A DNA stretch of 13,632 nucleotides, taken from positions 1-13,632 of the forward strand of contig CAMLOZ010000023.1 in NCBI GenBank assembly GCA_946481625.1, in the 5' to 3' direction. Origin of the DNA: an uncultured Haloferula sp. Its GTDB lineage: Bacteria; Verrucomicrobiota; Verrucomicrobiae; Verrucomicrobiales; Akkermansiaceae. A model generated the notes under the pieces. It saw only the letters and a program-made list of their open reading frames with translations, did no database searches and was not told the origin of the DNA. Made by a program: the position numbers and the translations under genes. Each line of letters opens with the position of its first letter. Position 1 is the first letter of the stretch. Shown in pieces: positions 1 through 8,800 of this stretch.

Positions 1-3000
1 GGTGAATCCGCCCCGGCCGTCCTGCACGGTCAGGGGGAAGGTGTCGGTGCCGCTGTAGTCGATCGGCGGGGTGTAGGTCAGGCTGTTTGACCCCATGGCC
101 ACATAGCCGCCCGCCGCGGTGCTGCCGCTGGCGATCACCGGGCTGACCGGGTCCCCGTCGGGATCAGAGGCTCCGCCCAGCAGCAGCGTGTAGGAGATGA
201 TCGCCTGGTTGTTCACCGGCGTGAAGGTCGAGAAGCCGTCGAACGTCGGCGGGGCGTTTTCCCCCGTGCCGACGACCAGCATCGGCCGGATCGCGGTTGT
301 CGCGTGTTCCGCCGAGGCGAAAGACACGTCCCGGGTCGAAGTGTCGGCCTCGAGGATGAAGCTGTACACCCCCGGGGCGAGCACGCCGGAGGAGACATCG
401 AACTCGACGACCATTCCTTCCGTCACGTCGCCGGTGAAGGTGGCCAGCAAGGCCCCCTTCGAGGGCGAACTCGCATTCGTGATCGTGCTTTCCGTCCACG
501 CATTCGAGTTCGCGGCGTAGAGCCGCAGGGTCATGCTGCCGCCCGAGGTATCGTCGCCCTCGGTCAGTTTCAGCACCGCGCCGGAAGGCGTGCCGCTCAG
601 GCTGCCGAGGTCGAATTGCAGGTAGCTGATCCGCGTGCGGGTGCCGGAGTTCTCGATCCGGAGTTGGGTCAGGTTGTTGTTCGCGCCGTTCTCCGTGTAG
701 GCGTCGTGGATCGCATCGAAGGTCCGCTGGCCGGTGCTGGCAGGCTCCTGGATCGTCACGATGACATCGTCGGAGGCGCTGAGCAGGCTGTCGGAGGAAG
801 TGAAGCGCAGGACATAGGTGCCGAGCGCCGTGAAGGTGGCCGTCGCCGTGGCGGTCTCGGCATTCGCCAGAGTCACCGCCGCCGGCCCGGATACGAAAGC
901 CCACGCCCGGCTGGGAGTGATCCCCGCCGGCAGGCCGTCATCGGAAACCGTGCCGCTCAGGGCGACATCGACCGAGCCGCCGTTCAGGAAGGCCGACTTG
1001 TCCGTGCCGGCGCTCACCACCGGGGCGGTGTTCGTCGCGCCGCCGCTCGAACTGGTGTTGCGGACGAGGGCGATCCAATCCTCCGAGGTGGTGTCGGGCG
1101 GGGCTCCCAGGCTCACGGTGCCGCCGCCGCTGACGGTCGGCCCGTTCACCAGCGCCGCACCCGTGCGCGGGTTGAACCACTTCACCGTGTAGGTCCCCGT
1201 CACGCCGCTCAGGTTGAGCGTGTGGCTTCCTCCCCCGTGGAGCTGCACCAGATAGGTGTCGCCGGTCTTCGCCAGGCAGCGGTTGGCATTGTTGCCGTAG
1301 CCGCTGACCAGCGAATTGCGGTTGCTCATCTGCTCGAAGGGAATCCCGTTTCCGCGGAGGAAGTTCAGCGCGTGGCGGCAGTAGTCCCAGAAGGCGTCGC
1401 GGCTCCTGAAATCATTGCAGGTCAGGTCGGAGTTCGGCTTGTCGTAGCCGAAGTAGAATTCGCAGCCCGCGCCGCCCGCCATGATGTTGCCCCAGATGGC
1501 GTTCTTCCGGGCGTCCGTGTGGCTCGTGCCCGCATCGTTGTCCGGCCGCAGCGAGAGCCGCGCGTCTCCCGGCTCGTCGCAGGCCACCACCCAGGGACGT
1601 CCCGCGTCCTCCGAGCGGTCGATGTAGTCCTTGGTCATCGCGAACATGTCGGTGAAGTCCGACGCATTCAATTGGAGCGAGAAGCCGGTGAGCTTCGAGC
1701 CGCTGCCGAGCAGGTCGTAGTGGTTCGAGCCGTTGTGGATGACGATCGGGTGCTTGTACGGATCGTTGTCGTAAAAGTACTGCGCCCAGGCCTTCTTCTG
1801 TGTCGAACTCGCATCGTTGACCTCCTCGCCCAGGTTCCAGTTCAGGCCGAGGTGATGTCCGAAGCGCGCGATCAACTCGCGGTAGTAGAGCTTGCGCTGG
1901 TTGCCCGTCTCCCCGCCGTCGAGCAGCAGCTCGTTCTCGGTCTCCTGGGTCTTGAAGTTGAGGTGCATCCCCTTGCGGGTGCCGTGCTCGAAGATGGTTT
2001 CCCACTGGTCGAGCTTGGAGACGTCCATCCGCGTCCGCTCGCTGTAGCTCGTGTAGGGGAAGACGTTCTTGTCGTCCCCGTCGATGTTCAGGGTCAGGAA
2101 GGAGAAGGCGTTGAGCCCCTCCGAAGCCAGGTAGTTGATCGCGCCGATCAGGCCTTTGCCCTTGCCGCCGCCCCAGGTCGGATCACCCGTTTGCCAATCG
2201 GCCGCGTGCGGTGCCCAGGTCTTGATCAAGGTGTCGCCTTGACCATCGGTCTTGAAGTCGCCGTCGAAGTCCGCGTAGGCGAGCAGGTTCTCCGGCGCAT
2301 CGACCCCCTGCTTCATGAAGTACTCGCCGGTACCTGCAAACCGCAGGTGATGCTTGCCCGCGTATTCCAGGCGTCCCTTGCTGCGGAAGTCCGTGCCCGC
2401 CTTGTCGCTCGCCGCGATGCTGAAGTTGCCGCTGTCGCCGTCGAAATAACCGGCGCTCGCTCCCGCCGTGGGGCCGGGAGTGGTGGCCACGTTCGATCCG
2501 CTGCGGAAGGAGGCCGCGTAGGTCCAGACTCCCGTCTCGTCCGGAGCGAAGTGAGCCCGCCAGACGTTCCCCGAACTCGCGGAGGTGTTTCCCGCATTCC
2601 CGTCCGCCGCGAAGTAGCCGGGAACCACGTAGGTTTTGCCGGTGCCGGGATGGGAGAAGGTGACGTTGAGACGGTAGTCGGTGAACGGATTCGGGGTGGC
2701 GCTCTCGCTCGTCGTCGGGCCGGCGAAGTTCAGCGTGACCTTGTGCCACTTCTTCAGCTCCCCGGTGATCTGCGCGGTGCCGCCGCTGTCCGGCAGCACG
2801 AAGGCGGAGACCTCGTCGCTCGCGGCGTTGCCCGCGTTGTCCGTCGCCCGGTAGCGGAACACGTAGGTGCCCTGCACCAGCCCGGATGCCGTGAGGTTCG
2901 CGCTGCTCGCCCCGGCAAGCGTGGCGGTGTTCGGGCCGCTGACCTGCGTCCACAGGTGCGAGGCGATGCTGCCGTCCGTATCGCTCGCGCTGCCGCTGAA

Positions 3001-5613
3001 ACTCACGCTGGAAGTCGGCAGCACGATCGTTTTGTCCGCCCCCGCATTTACGATCGGAAGTCCCGAACTGGCGCTGTCGATCACCGTGAAGACGACCGAG
3101 AGGGGCGTTCCCGCGGTGCCGGTGCCGCCGGACTGTGTGTATGGCGTGCCCGTCAGCGTGTGGGTGCCAAGCGCCGGCACCCAGGCGGTGTAGTCCACCC
3201 CGCCGACGTCGCCGTTGATGGCGTAAGGCGGCCCGCTCTCGGTGCGCAAATTGCTGTTGTCGTCGTAGGAGAACCGCACCGAGCCGACCGGATAGGGCGA
3301 GGTCTCTGCCCTCACGCTCAGGTTCGGTGTCACCGCCAGGTCGATCGTCATGCCCGTGGTCATCGGGCCGATGTCCAGATCGGTGTCCGCATTGATCAGC
3401 ACCAGCGCCGTGACCGCCTGCCCGCTGGTGCCGGAGGCGTTCACCGTCACGATCGCATCGTCGGAAGCCGTCAGCCCGCTGTTGTCCGTCACCGTCAGGC
3501 GGAAGACATAGGTCCCCTGGACCAGCCCGGATGCCGTGAGCGTCGCCGTCGTCTGGCCCGAACGCGCCGCCGTGTTCGGCCCGGAAACCTGCGTCCAGGC
3601 GTAGCTCGAAATCGATCCGCCCGTGTCCGTGCCGGAACCGCTGAGCACCACCGACGAAGTCGGCAGCGTGATCACCTTGTCCACCCCGGCGTTCGCCACC
3701 GGCGCACCCGAGGCGGCGGAAACCGTCACCGTCGCATCGTCGGATGCCGTCAGCCCGCTGTTGTCCGTGACGGTGAGGCGGAAGACATAACTGCCCTGCA
3801 CCAGCGACGAAGCCGTGAGATTGGCCGTCGCGTTTCCTGCCAAACCCGCCGTACTTGGACCGGAAACCTGCGTCCAGGCGTAGCTCGAAATCGAGCCGCC
3901 GGTATCGGTCCCGCTGCCGTTCAGCACCACCGAGGAAGTCGGCAGCGTGATCGCCTTGTCCTCGCCCGCGCTCGCCACCGGCAGGCCGGTTGCCCCGGTC
4001 ACCGTGACCACCGCGTCGTCCGCCCCGATCATCCCGCTCTCGCTGTAAACCCGGAGCCGGAACACGTACGTGCCCTCGATCAGGTTGGACGCCGTGAAGT
4101 TCAGCGTGCTCTCTCCGGCGCGCGTGGCCCAGCTCGGGCCCGAAAGCTGGCTCCACAGGTAAGCGTGGATCGCCCCTTCCGGATCCGTCCCGGTGCCGCT
4201 GAGCGACACCGAGTTGCCCGGCAGGGTCACCGTCTTGTCCACGCCCGCGTTCACCACCGGCGCATTCGCCGCGGGGGCCACGGTCACCGTCATGTCGTCG
4301 TAGCCGCTCAGGCCGCTGTTGTCCGTGACCGTCAGGCGGAATCTGTAGGTGCCATGCGCCAGATCGGAAACGGTCGGGCTCGCCACGTAGCTCGAAGACC
4401 ATGCCACCGGCGCGGGCCCCGCGACCTGGTCCCACTTGTACCCCGTGATCGAGCCGCCGCTATCGCTGCCGCTGCCGGACAGCGCGAGGGAATTCGTGGG
4501 AAGCGTGATCGTGCGGTCCGTCCCCGCGTTCGCCACCGGCGTGCCGGCCGGAAGCTGGTTGATCACCGTGAAATTGATCGTCACCGGCGTGCCGGCCGTG
4601 CCGCCGCCCGCAGCCCCGGAGTAAGGCGTCACGGTCAGCGTGTGATTCCCCGGTGCCGGCGTCCACGGCAGGTAATCGTCCCACACGTTGTCTCCGCCGA
4701 TGGTGTAAGGCGCGAGGCTGTCCACCTTGAAGCCGGCATTGCCGTCGAGATTGAAACGCACCGAACCGATGACGGACGGTGCCGCGTCCGCGCGCAGGTT
4801 GAGGTTCGGCCCCATCGTCGCAAGGTTGATCGTCGCGCCGTCGGTCAGCGCGAAGGCGTCGTTGTCGGTATCCGCATTCACCAGCATCACGCGGGAGATC
4901 GCGGGTGTCGTGCTCCCCGCCGTGTTCAGCGCGGATTCCGGCATCGCCGTGCTCTTCGCGCTCGTGTCCACGATGGTCGAACGCCGCAGCACGATCCGGT
5001 CGAGGTTGAATTTGATCGAGCGCCCGGAGACCGTGAGCTGGTACGTCGAGCCCGCGGTGAAATTATAAACCGGCCAGCGCTTGTTCGTCCCCGCGTCCAG
5101 CAGGTTCGCCCAGCCCCAGCTCGTGGGGGATCCGCCGTACATCTTCGTGCTCGTCGTCAGCAGGCTCTTGGGCGCGTCGTCCATGTGGTCCGTGCCCGCA
5201 TTCGGCCCCGGGCCGAAGTCCGTGCCGCTCAGCGTCTCCATCTTGACGTAGCAATCGTTGTTCTTGTCGCTCGGCGCCCCGTCCAGACGCGCCCGCGCCC
5301 GCAGATGGAGGTGGTAGTAGCCGCTCTGGTTGATCTTGAACTTGTAGGTCAGCGGCGTCTTCGGATTGCCGCCGTTCGAGGAGTTCCCCTGGAATTCGAG
5401 GTGGGCTTCCTGCACCGCGCGGTCCACGTAGTTCGTCTCTCCCGGCGTGTAGAGTTCCCACCGGTCGGTGCCGCTCCCCAGCGAGGCGGGCGTCCGCTCC
5501 GCTTCCATCACCACGATCCCTCCGGATTCCTGGTAAACGTCATTGGGCCCCACCGCGGCGGTGGCGACCGAGATCAATCCGGCTAAGGCAAACAAGGCTC
5601 CAAGTGGCGACAT
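1..5613 (-). CDS. Giant secreted multi-domain DUF5060-type glycoside hydrolase-like protein (3' end outside window)
   Basis: This frame is open from ATG 5613 to base 1 (1871 codons, no stop), so the C-terminus is missing. Comparison with the paralogue at 5861-9004 suggests about 85 further residues. Residues 1-20 are a signal peptide (MSPLGALFALAGLISVATA). In order I see: a CBM6/35-like beta-sandwich (about 25-210, ending NLDRIVL); an 'INADTD' module (about 241-348); four PKD-like domains (about 351-723); a second INADTD module (about 734-846); a fifth PKD (about 849-941); DUF5060 and an (alpha/beta)-barrel-like catalytic region (about 949-1438); a putative collagen-binding-like beta domain (about 1441-1520); another PKD; a DNRLRE/CBM96-like domain (about 1622-1779); and a cadherin-like repeat running off the edge. 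Candidate catalytic residues are E1263 in NWNLGEE and E1347 in VACDEPGD. A role in extracellular polysaccharide cleavage is inferred; the substrate is unknown. No Shine-Dalgarno is visible at this start. Confidence 0.9.
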   Translation of the reverse strand, partial: MSPLGALFALAGLISVATAAVGPNDVYQESGGIVVMEAERTPASLGSGTDRWELYTPGETNYVDRAVQEAHLEFQGNSSNGGNPKTPLTYKFKINQSGYYHLHLRARARLDGAPSDKNNDCYVKMETLSGTDFGPGPNAGTDHMDDAPKSLLTTSTKMYGGSPTSWGWANLLDAGTNKRWPVYNFTAGSTYQLTVSGRSIKFNLDRIVLRRSTIVDTSAKSTAMPESALNTAGSTTPAISRVMLVNADTDNDAFALTDGATINLATMGPNLNLRADAAPSVIGSVRFNLDGNAGFKVDSLAPYTIGGDNVWDDYLPWTPAPGNHTLTVTPYSGAAGGGTAGTPVTINFTVINQLPAGTPVANAGTDRTITLPTNSLALSGSGSDSGGSITGYKWDQVAGPAPVAWSSSYVASPTVSDLAHGTYRFRLTVTDNSGLSGYDDMTVTVAPAANAPVVNAGVDKTVTLPGNSVSLSGTGTDPEGAIHAYLWSQLSGPSWATRAGESTLNFTASNLIEGTYVFRLRVYSESGMIGADDAVVTVTGATGLPVASAGEDKAITLPTSSVVLNGSGTDTGGSISSYAWTQVSGPSTAGLAGNATANLTASSLVQGSYVFRLTVTDNSGLTASDDATVTVSAASGAPVANAGVDKVITLPTSSVVLSGSGTDTGGSISSYAWTQVSGPNTAARSGQTTATLTASGLVQGTYVFRLTVTDNSGLTASDDAIVTVNASGTSGQAVTALVLINADTDLDIGPMTTGMTIDLAVTPNLSVRAETSPYPVGSVRFSYDDNSNLRTESGPPYAINGDVGGVDYTAWVPALGTHTLTGTPYTQSGGTGTAGTPLSVVFTVIDSASSGLPIVNAGADKTIVLPTSSVSFSGSASDTDGSIASHLWTQVSGPNTATLAGASSANLTASGLVQGTYVFRYRATDNAGNAASDEVSAFVLPDSGGTAQITGELKKWHKVTLNFAGPTTSESATPNPFTDYRLNVTFSHPGTGKTYVVPGYFAADGNAGNTSASSGNVWRAHFAPDETGVWTYAASFRSGSNVATTPGPTAGASAGYFDGDSGNFSIAASDKAGTDFRSKGRLEYAGKHHLRFAGTGEYFMKQGVDAPENLLAYADFDGDFKTDGQGDTLIKTWAPHAADWQTGDPTWGGGKGKGLIGAINYLASEGLNAFSFLTLNIDGDDKNVFPYTSYSERTRMDVSKLDQWETIFEHGTRKGMHLNFKTQETENELLLDGGETGNQRKLYYRELIARFGHHLGLNWNLGEEVNDASSTQKKAWAQYFYDNDPYKHPIVIHNGSNHYDLLGSGSKLTGFSLQLNASDFTDMFAMTKDYIDRSEDAGRPWVVACDEPGDARLSLRPDNDAGTSHTDARKNAIWGNIMAGGAGCEFYFGYDKPNSDLTCNDFRSRDAFWDYCRHALNFLRGNGIPFEQMSNRNSLVSGYGNNANRCLAKTGDTYLVQLHGGGSHTLNLSGVTGTYTVKWFNPRTGAALVNGPTVSGGGTVSLGAPPDTTSEDWIALVRNTSSSGGATNTAPVVSAGTDKSAFLNGGSVDVALSGTVSDDGLPAGITPSRAWAFVSGPAAVTLANAETATATATFTALGTYVLRFTSSDSLLSASDDVIVTIQEPASTGQRTFDAIHDAYTENGANNNLTQLRIENSGTRTRISYLQFDLGSLSGTPSGAVLKLTEGDDTSGGSMTLRLYAANSNAWTESTITNASSPSKGALLATFTGDVTEGMVVEFDVSSGVLAPGVYSFILEADTSTRDVSFASAEHATTAIRPMLVVGTGENAPPTFDGFSTFTPVNNQAIISYTLLLGGASDPDGDPVSPVIASGSTAAGGYVAMGSNSLTYTPPIDYSGTDTFPLTVQDGRGGFT
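3075..3411 (-). repeat. Second copy of the 'INADTD' beta-module (first copy about 4570-4895)
   Basis: The giant protein contains two related segments of about 110 residues. One encodes VMLVNADTDNDAFALTDG and ends GTAGTPVTINFTVIN; this copy encodes LVLINADTDLDIGPMTTG and ends GTAGTPLSVVFTVID. Both share an 'N..(V/I)GSVRF..D.N' stretch, a Y.I.GD turn, and a W.PA.G.HTLT.TPY strand. Similar modules occur next to malectin or CBM domains in large secreted proteins of Bacteroidota and Verrucomicrobiota. The two copies bracket the four-unit PKD array and are each followed by a PKD domain. A block duplication of module plus PKD could explain that layout. Confidence 0.75.
3446..4561 (-). repeat. Four tandem PKD-domain units with an exact 279-bp period
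   Basis: Within the giant gene, four consecutive units start at 3446, 3725, 4004 and 4283, each exactly 279 bp (93 codons). The two units at 3446-3724 and 3725-4003 are nearly identical over long stretches, for example the DNA encoding SSYAWTQVSGP and TVTDNSGLTASDDA. The other two are clearly more diverged but keep the same length. Each encodes a PKD/REJ-like beta-sandwich beginning 'P.(A/V)NAG.D(K/R).(I/V)TLP' and ending near 'FRL.V..(N/E)SG'. Such domains usually act as rigid spacers or carbohydrate-contact modules. The near-identical pair implies recent duplication or gene conversion. Confidence 0.85.
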
Positions 5614-5626
5614 GAGCTATGTAAGT

Positions 5627-5657
5627 TTTATATGAAATTCAGGATTTATGAAATGAA
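5627..5657 (-). promoter_or_regulatory. Possible promoter of the giant glycosidase gene
   Basis: Just upstream of ATG 5613 there is an AT-rich island in otherwise GC-rich DNA. On the minus strand it reads a TATAAA hexamer (5627-5632) with TTCATT or TTTCAT 19 or 15 bases farther upstream. If used, transcription would begin only a few bases before the ATG, giving an almost leaderless mRNA, which fits the lack of a Shine-Dalgarno. Spacing and -35 match are poor, so this is tentative. Confidence 0.25.
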
Positions 5658-5700
5658 CGGGCGCGAAATCGCCCCGGGGGATATCCAAGGGGGCGGACCA

Positions 5701-5750
5701 CTTTCACAGACCTGCGGCAGGGGATCGCCGGAGTAGGCGTCTGTGCAAAG
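5701..5750. other. Imperfect inverted repeat between the two glycosidase genes
   Basis: CTTTCACAGAC (5701-5711) pairs with GTCTGTGCAAAG (5739-5750): a perfect 7-bp CACAGAC/GTCTGTG core extended by CTTT/AAAG across one bulged C. The 27-base interior can form small stems of its own (CTGC..GCAG-like and GCC..GGC), giving a branched structure. It sits in the 247-bp gap between the two minus-strand glycosidase genes and has no following U-run, so it is not a classical terminator. It could be an RNA processing or stability element, or an operator. Confidence 0.5.
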
Positions 5751-5791
5751 TAAAGACCCGTAATTACCCCGAATCCCGATCATCCGCGAGG

Positions 5792-5845
5792 AAAAAAGAC
5801 TAACATAGCTGATGGTTCACCGCGTGTATCTTCGTAACTAACCAT
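5792..5845 (-). terminator. Weak candidate terminator after the 1047-aa glycosidase gene
   Basis: Downstream of the stop codon at 5861, the minus-strand transcript can form a 6-bp stem (ATGGTT at 5845-5840, AACCAT at 5817-5812) with a 22-nt loop. Fourteen bases later comes a run of six U (5797-5792). The loop is large and the U-run is offset, so termination here is uncertain. If it does not terminate, both glycosidase genes could be co-transcribed. Confidence 0.22.
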
Positions 5846-5860
5846 TCGCGCAGGATTGTC

Positions 5861-8800
5861 TCACGGTCCCTCGATTCGGTAAAAGCCACTGAACGCCAGC
5901 GGATTGGGGTCTTCCCACCGCAAGCTTCCGTCCGCCGCCGCCCGCACCGAGGCGACCGTCTCCCACTCCGCGAGATCCGGGGAGCGCCGGATCGAATACA
6001 GCATGCCCGGCACCCCGCTGAACTCCAGCTCCGGCCCCGGAGGAGACGAAAAATCCATCCGGGGCACCCCCCCTTCCAAGCCGTCCGAAGGTACCACGGC
6101 GATTTCCAGCACCGCGGAAGTGAAGCCCCCGCGACCGTCCTCCACTACGAAGGTGAATTGGTCGCCTCCCAGAAAATCGATCGGCGGCGTGTACGTCAGC
6201 ACCTCTCCCGCGATGACCACCTCTCCGCCCTCCGCCGTGCTCCCGCCGCCAGCCACCACCGAGACGGGATCCCCGTCGGGATCGGAAGCCCCCGCGAGCA
6301 ATTCGGAAAAGGAGATCACCAAGGGCAAGTCCTCCACGATCGCCGCACGGAAGCCGTTCGCCACCGGCGGCGAGTTGGGCACGGTGGTGACGAGCAACCG
6401 CGGACGGTCCCCCGCAACCTCATACTCCTTCGAGGCGAAAATCGACTCCTCCCCGTCCGGCGCGTCCTCAAGCACAAAGGTGTAAACCCCCGGCCCCGTG
6501 ACGTGGTGCCCGAGCTCGAACCCGGTCCTCATGCCCGCGCCCGTAGGCCCCGTGAAGCCCGCGAGCATGACCCCCTTTTCCGGCGGCACATCGAGCGAGT
6601 CTTCGCTCCAATCGTCGGAAGCCCCCGCATAGAGCCGCAGCGAGACGTTCCCGCCGTCCTCCGTGCCCGCCCCGGTCAATTCCAGCACCACCCCCTCCGG
6701 CACCTCCGCCAGGCCGGAAAGATCGAACTTCAGATAGCTTCTCCGCACCCGGCTGCCCTCTTCCACCCGCAGCACCTCGGCATCCACCGCCACCCCGTCG
6801 TCCAGGTACGCGTCATCCACCGGCGCGAATTCCAGTTCCCTCCCGCCCTCCGGCTGGCTCACCAGCACCGTCACCTGGTCGGAAACGCTGAACTCCGTGT
6901 CGCTCACCGTGAGGCCGAGCACATAAGCCCCCGGGGCCGTGAAGGTGGCCACGGTCGTCGCCGTGTTCGTCCCGGAGAAGGCGACCGCCGCCGGCCCGGA
7001 AACCAGCTCCCAGGTCCGCGTCAGCGAAAACACATCCGGCAATCCGTCGTCGCTGGCGCTGCCGTTCAGGGTGACCTCGACCGCACCGGCCTGAAGGAAA
7101 GCCGACTTGTCCGGCCCCGCGCTCACCTGCGGCGGGTGGTTCGTCCAGCTCCCTCCTCCCGTCGATTGCACTAGCACGATCCAGTCCTCGGCGGGAGAAT
7201 CCGGAGGCTCGCCCAAGGCCGCCCAAGTCCCCGCTTCCAAGACCGAACCTTCCGTCACCGCGCCGCCCGTGCGCGGGTTGAACCACTTCGTGGTGAAGGT
7301 CCCCGTCACCTCGCTCAGGTCGAGGGTGTGCGCGCCTCCGTCCCGGAGCTGGACCAGATAGCAATTCCCGATCTTCGCCAGACAACGGTTCCCGTTGTCA
7401 CCTCCACCGCTGACCAGCTCGTTGTGGTTCCCCATCTCCTCGAAGGGAAAGCGGTTCGCCTCGAAGAACTCCAGCGCATGCCGGCAGTTGTCCCAGAAGA
7501 CATCCCGGCTGCGGAAATCCTGCAGCGTCATGTCCGACTCCGGATAATCGTAGCCGAAGTAAAATTCGCAGCCCGCCCCGCCGGCCATGATCGTCGCCCA
7601 CAAGCCGTCCCGCCGCGCATCGCGGTGGCTGGTCCCCGGATCGCTGTCCGGTCGCACGCTGCCCCGCGAATCCCCCGGCTCGTCGCAGGCCACCACCCAC
7701 GGCCGCCCGAAATCCGCCGAACGGCTCACGTACCGGCGGACCTGGGAAAAGGTGTCGCTGAAGTCGGCCTCGTTCATCTGCAGCGAGAAGCCCGTGAGCT
7801 TCGAGGCCTCGCCCATCATCTCGAAGTGGCTCGCCCCGTTGTGGATCACGATCGGGTGCCCGTACGGATCCTGGTCGTGGAAGTACTGCGCCCATGCTGC
7901 CTTCTGCGAGAGCGAGGCATTGTTGGTCTCCTCGCCCAGGTTCCAGTTCAGCGCGAGGTGGTGGCTGAAGCGCGCGATCAGCTCGCGGTAGTACAGCTTG
8001 CGGCGGTCGCCCAGGTTGCCGTTGTCCAGCAGCAGCTCGTTCTCCGTCTCCTGCGTCTTGAAGTGCAGGTGCATCCCCATCCGCGTGCCGTGCTCGAAGA
8101 CCACCTCCCACTGGTCGAGCCGCGAGACGTCCATCCGCTCCCGTTCGTCGTAGTTCACGTACGGGAAGACGTTCCGGTCGTCCCCCTCGAGGTTCATCGT
8201 CAGGAAGGAGAAGGAGTTCAGCCCTTCGGAGGCCAGGTAGTTGATCGCGCCGATCAAGCCCTTGCCCTTGTCGCCCTGCCATACCGGATCGTTCTCGTGC
8301 CAATCGGCGATGTGCGGCGCGTAGGTCTTCACCAGTTCGTCTTCCTCGCCATCCGTCTTGAAGTCGCCGTCGAAGTCCGCATAGGAGAGCAGGTTTTCCG
8401 GCGAGTCCGTGCCCGCCTTCATGAAGTAGCGCCCCGTCCCCGCATGGCGGAGGTGATGCTTGCCGACGTATTCGAGCCTGCCCTTCGCGCGCATGTCCCG
8501 GCCGGTCTTGTCGCTCGGTCCCACCAGGAAGGCCCCGCTCGCCCCGTCGAAATGCCCGGCGCTCTCACCTGCCAGCGGATCTTCGCGGGTCGCGACATCC
8601 TCGCCCGTCCGGAACGAAGCCGTCCAGGTCCATTCGCCCTCCGCATCCGGGGCCAGATGCACCCGCCACACATTCCCCGCCTCCGCGGAAGTGTTCGCCG
8701 CATTGCCATCCGCGGCGAAATAGCCGGGCACCCGGTAGGTTCTGCCACTCGCCGTGTGCGTGAAGCTCACATCCAGCCGGTAGTCGCTGAAGGGATTCGG

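Noticed and set aside
2183..4435. Minus-strand 750-codon frame inside the giant gene
   Set aside because: It is out of register with the true frame. The translation is low-complexity Gly/Arg/His-rich, and its periodicity just mirrors the PKD repeats.
304..5586. Plus-strand open frame of 1760 codons as a gene
   Set aside because: It is the codon-aligned antisense of the giant glycosidase gene. Its product is Arg/Val/Gly-rich without domains or signal, while the minus frame shows a signal peptide and recognisable modules throughout.
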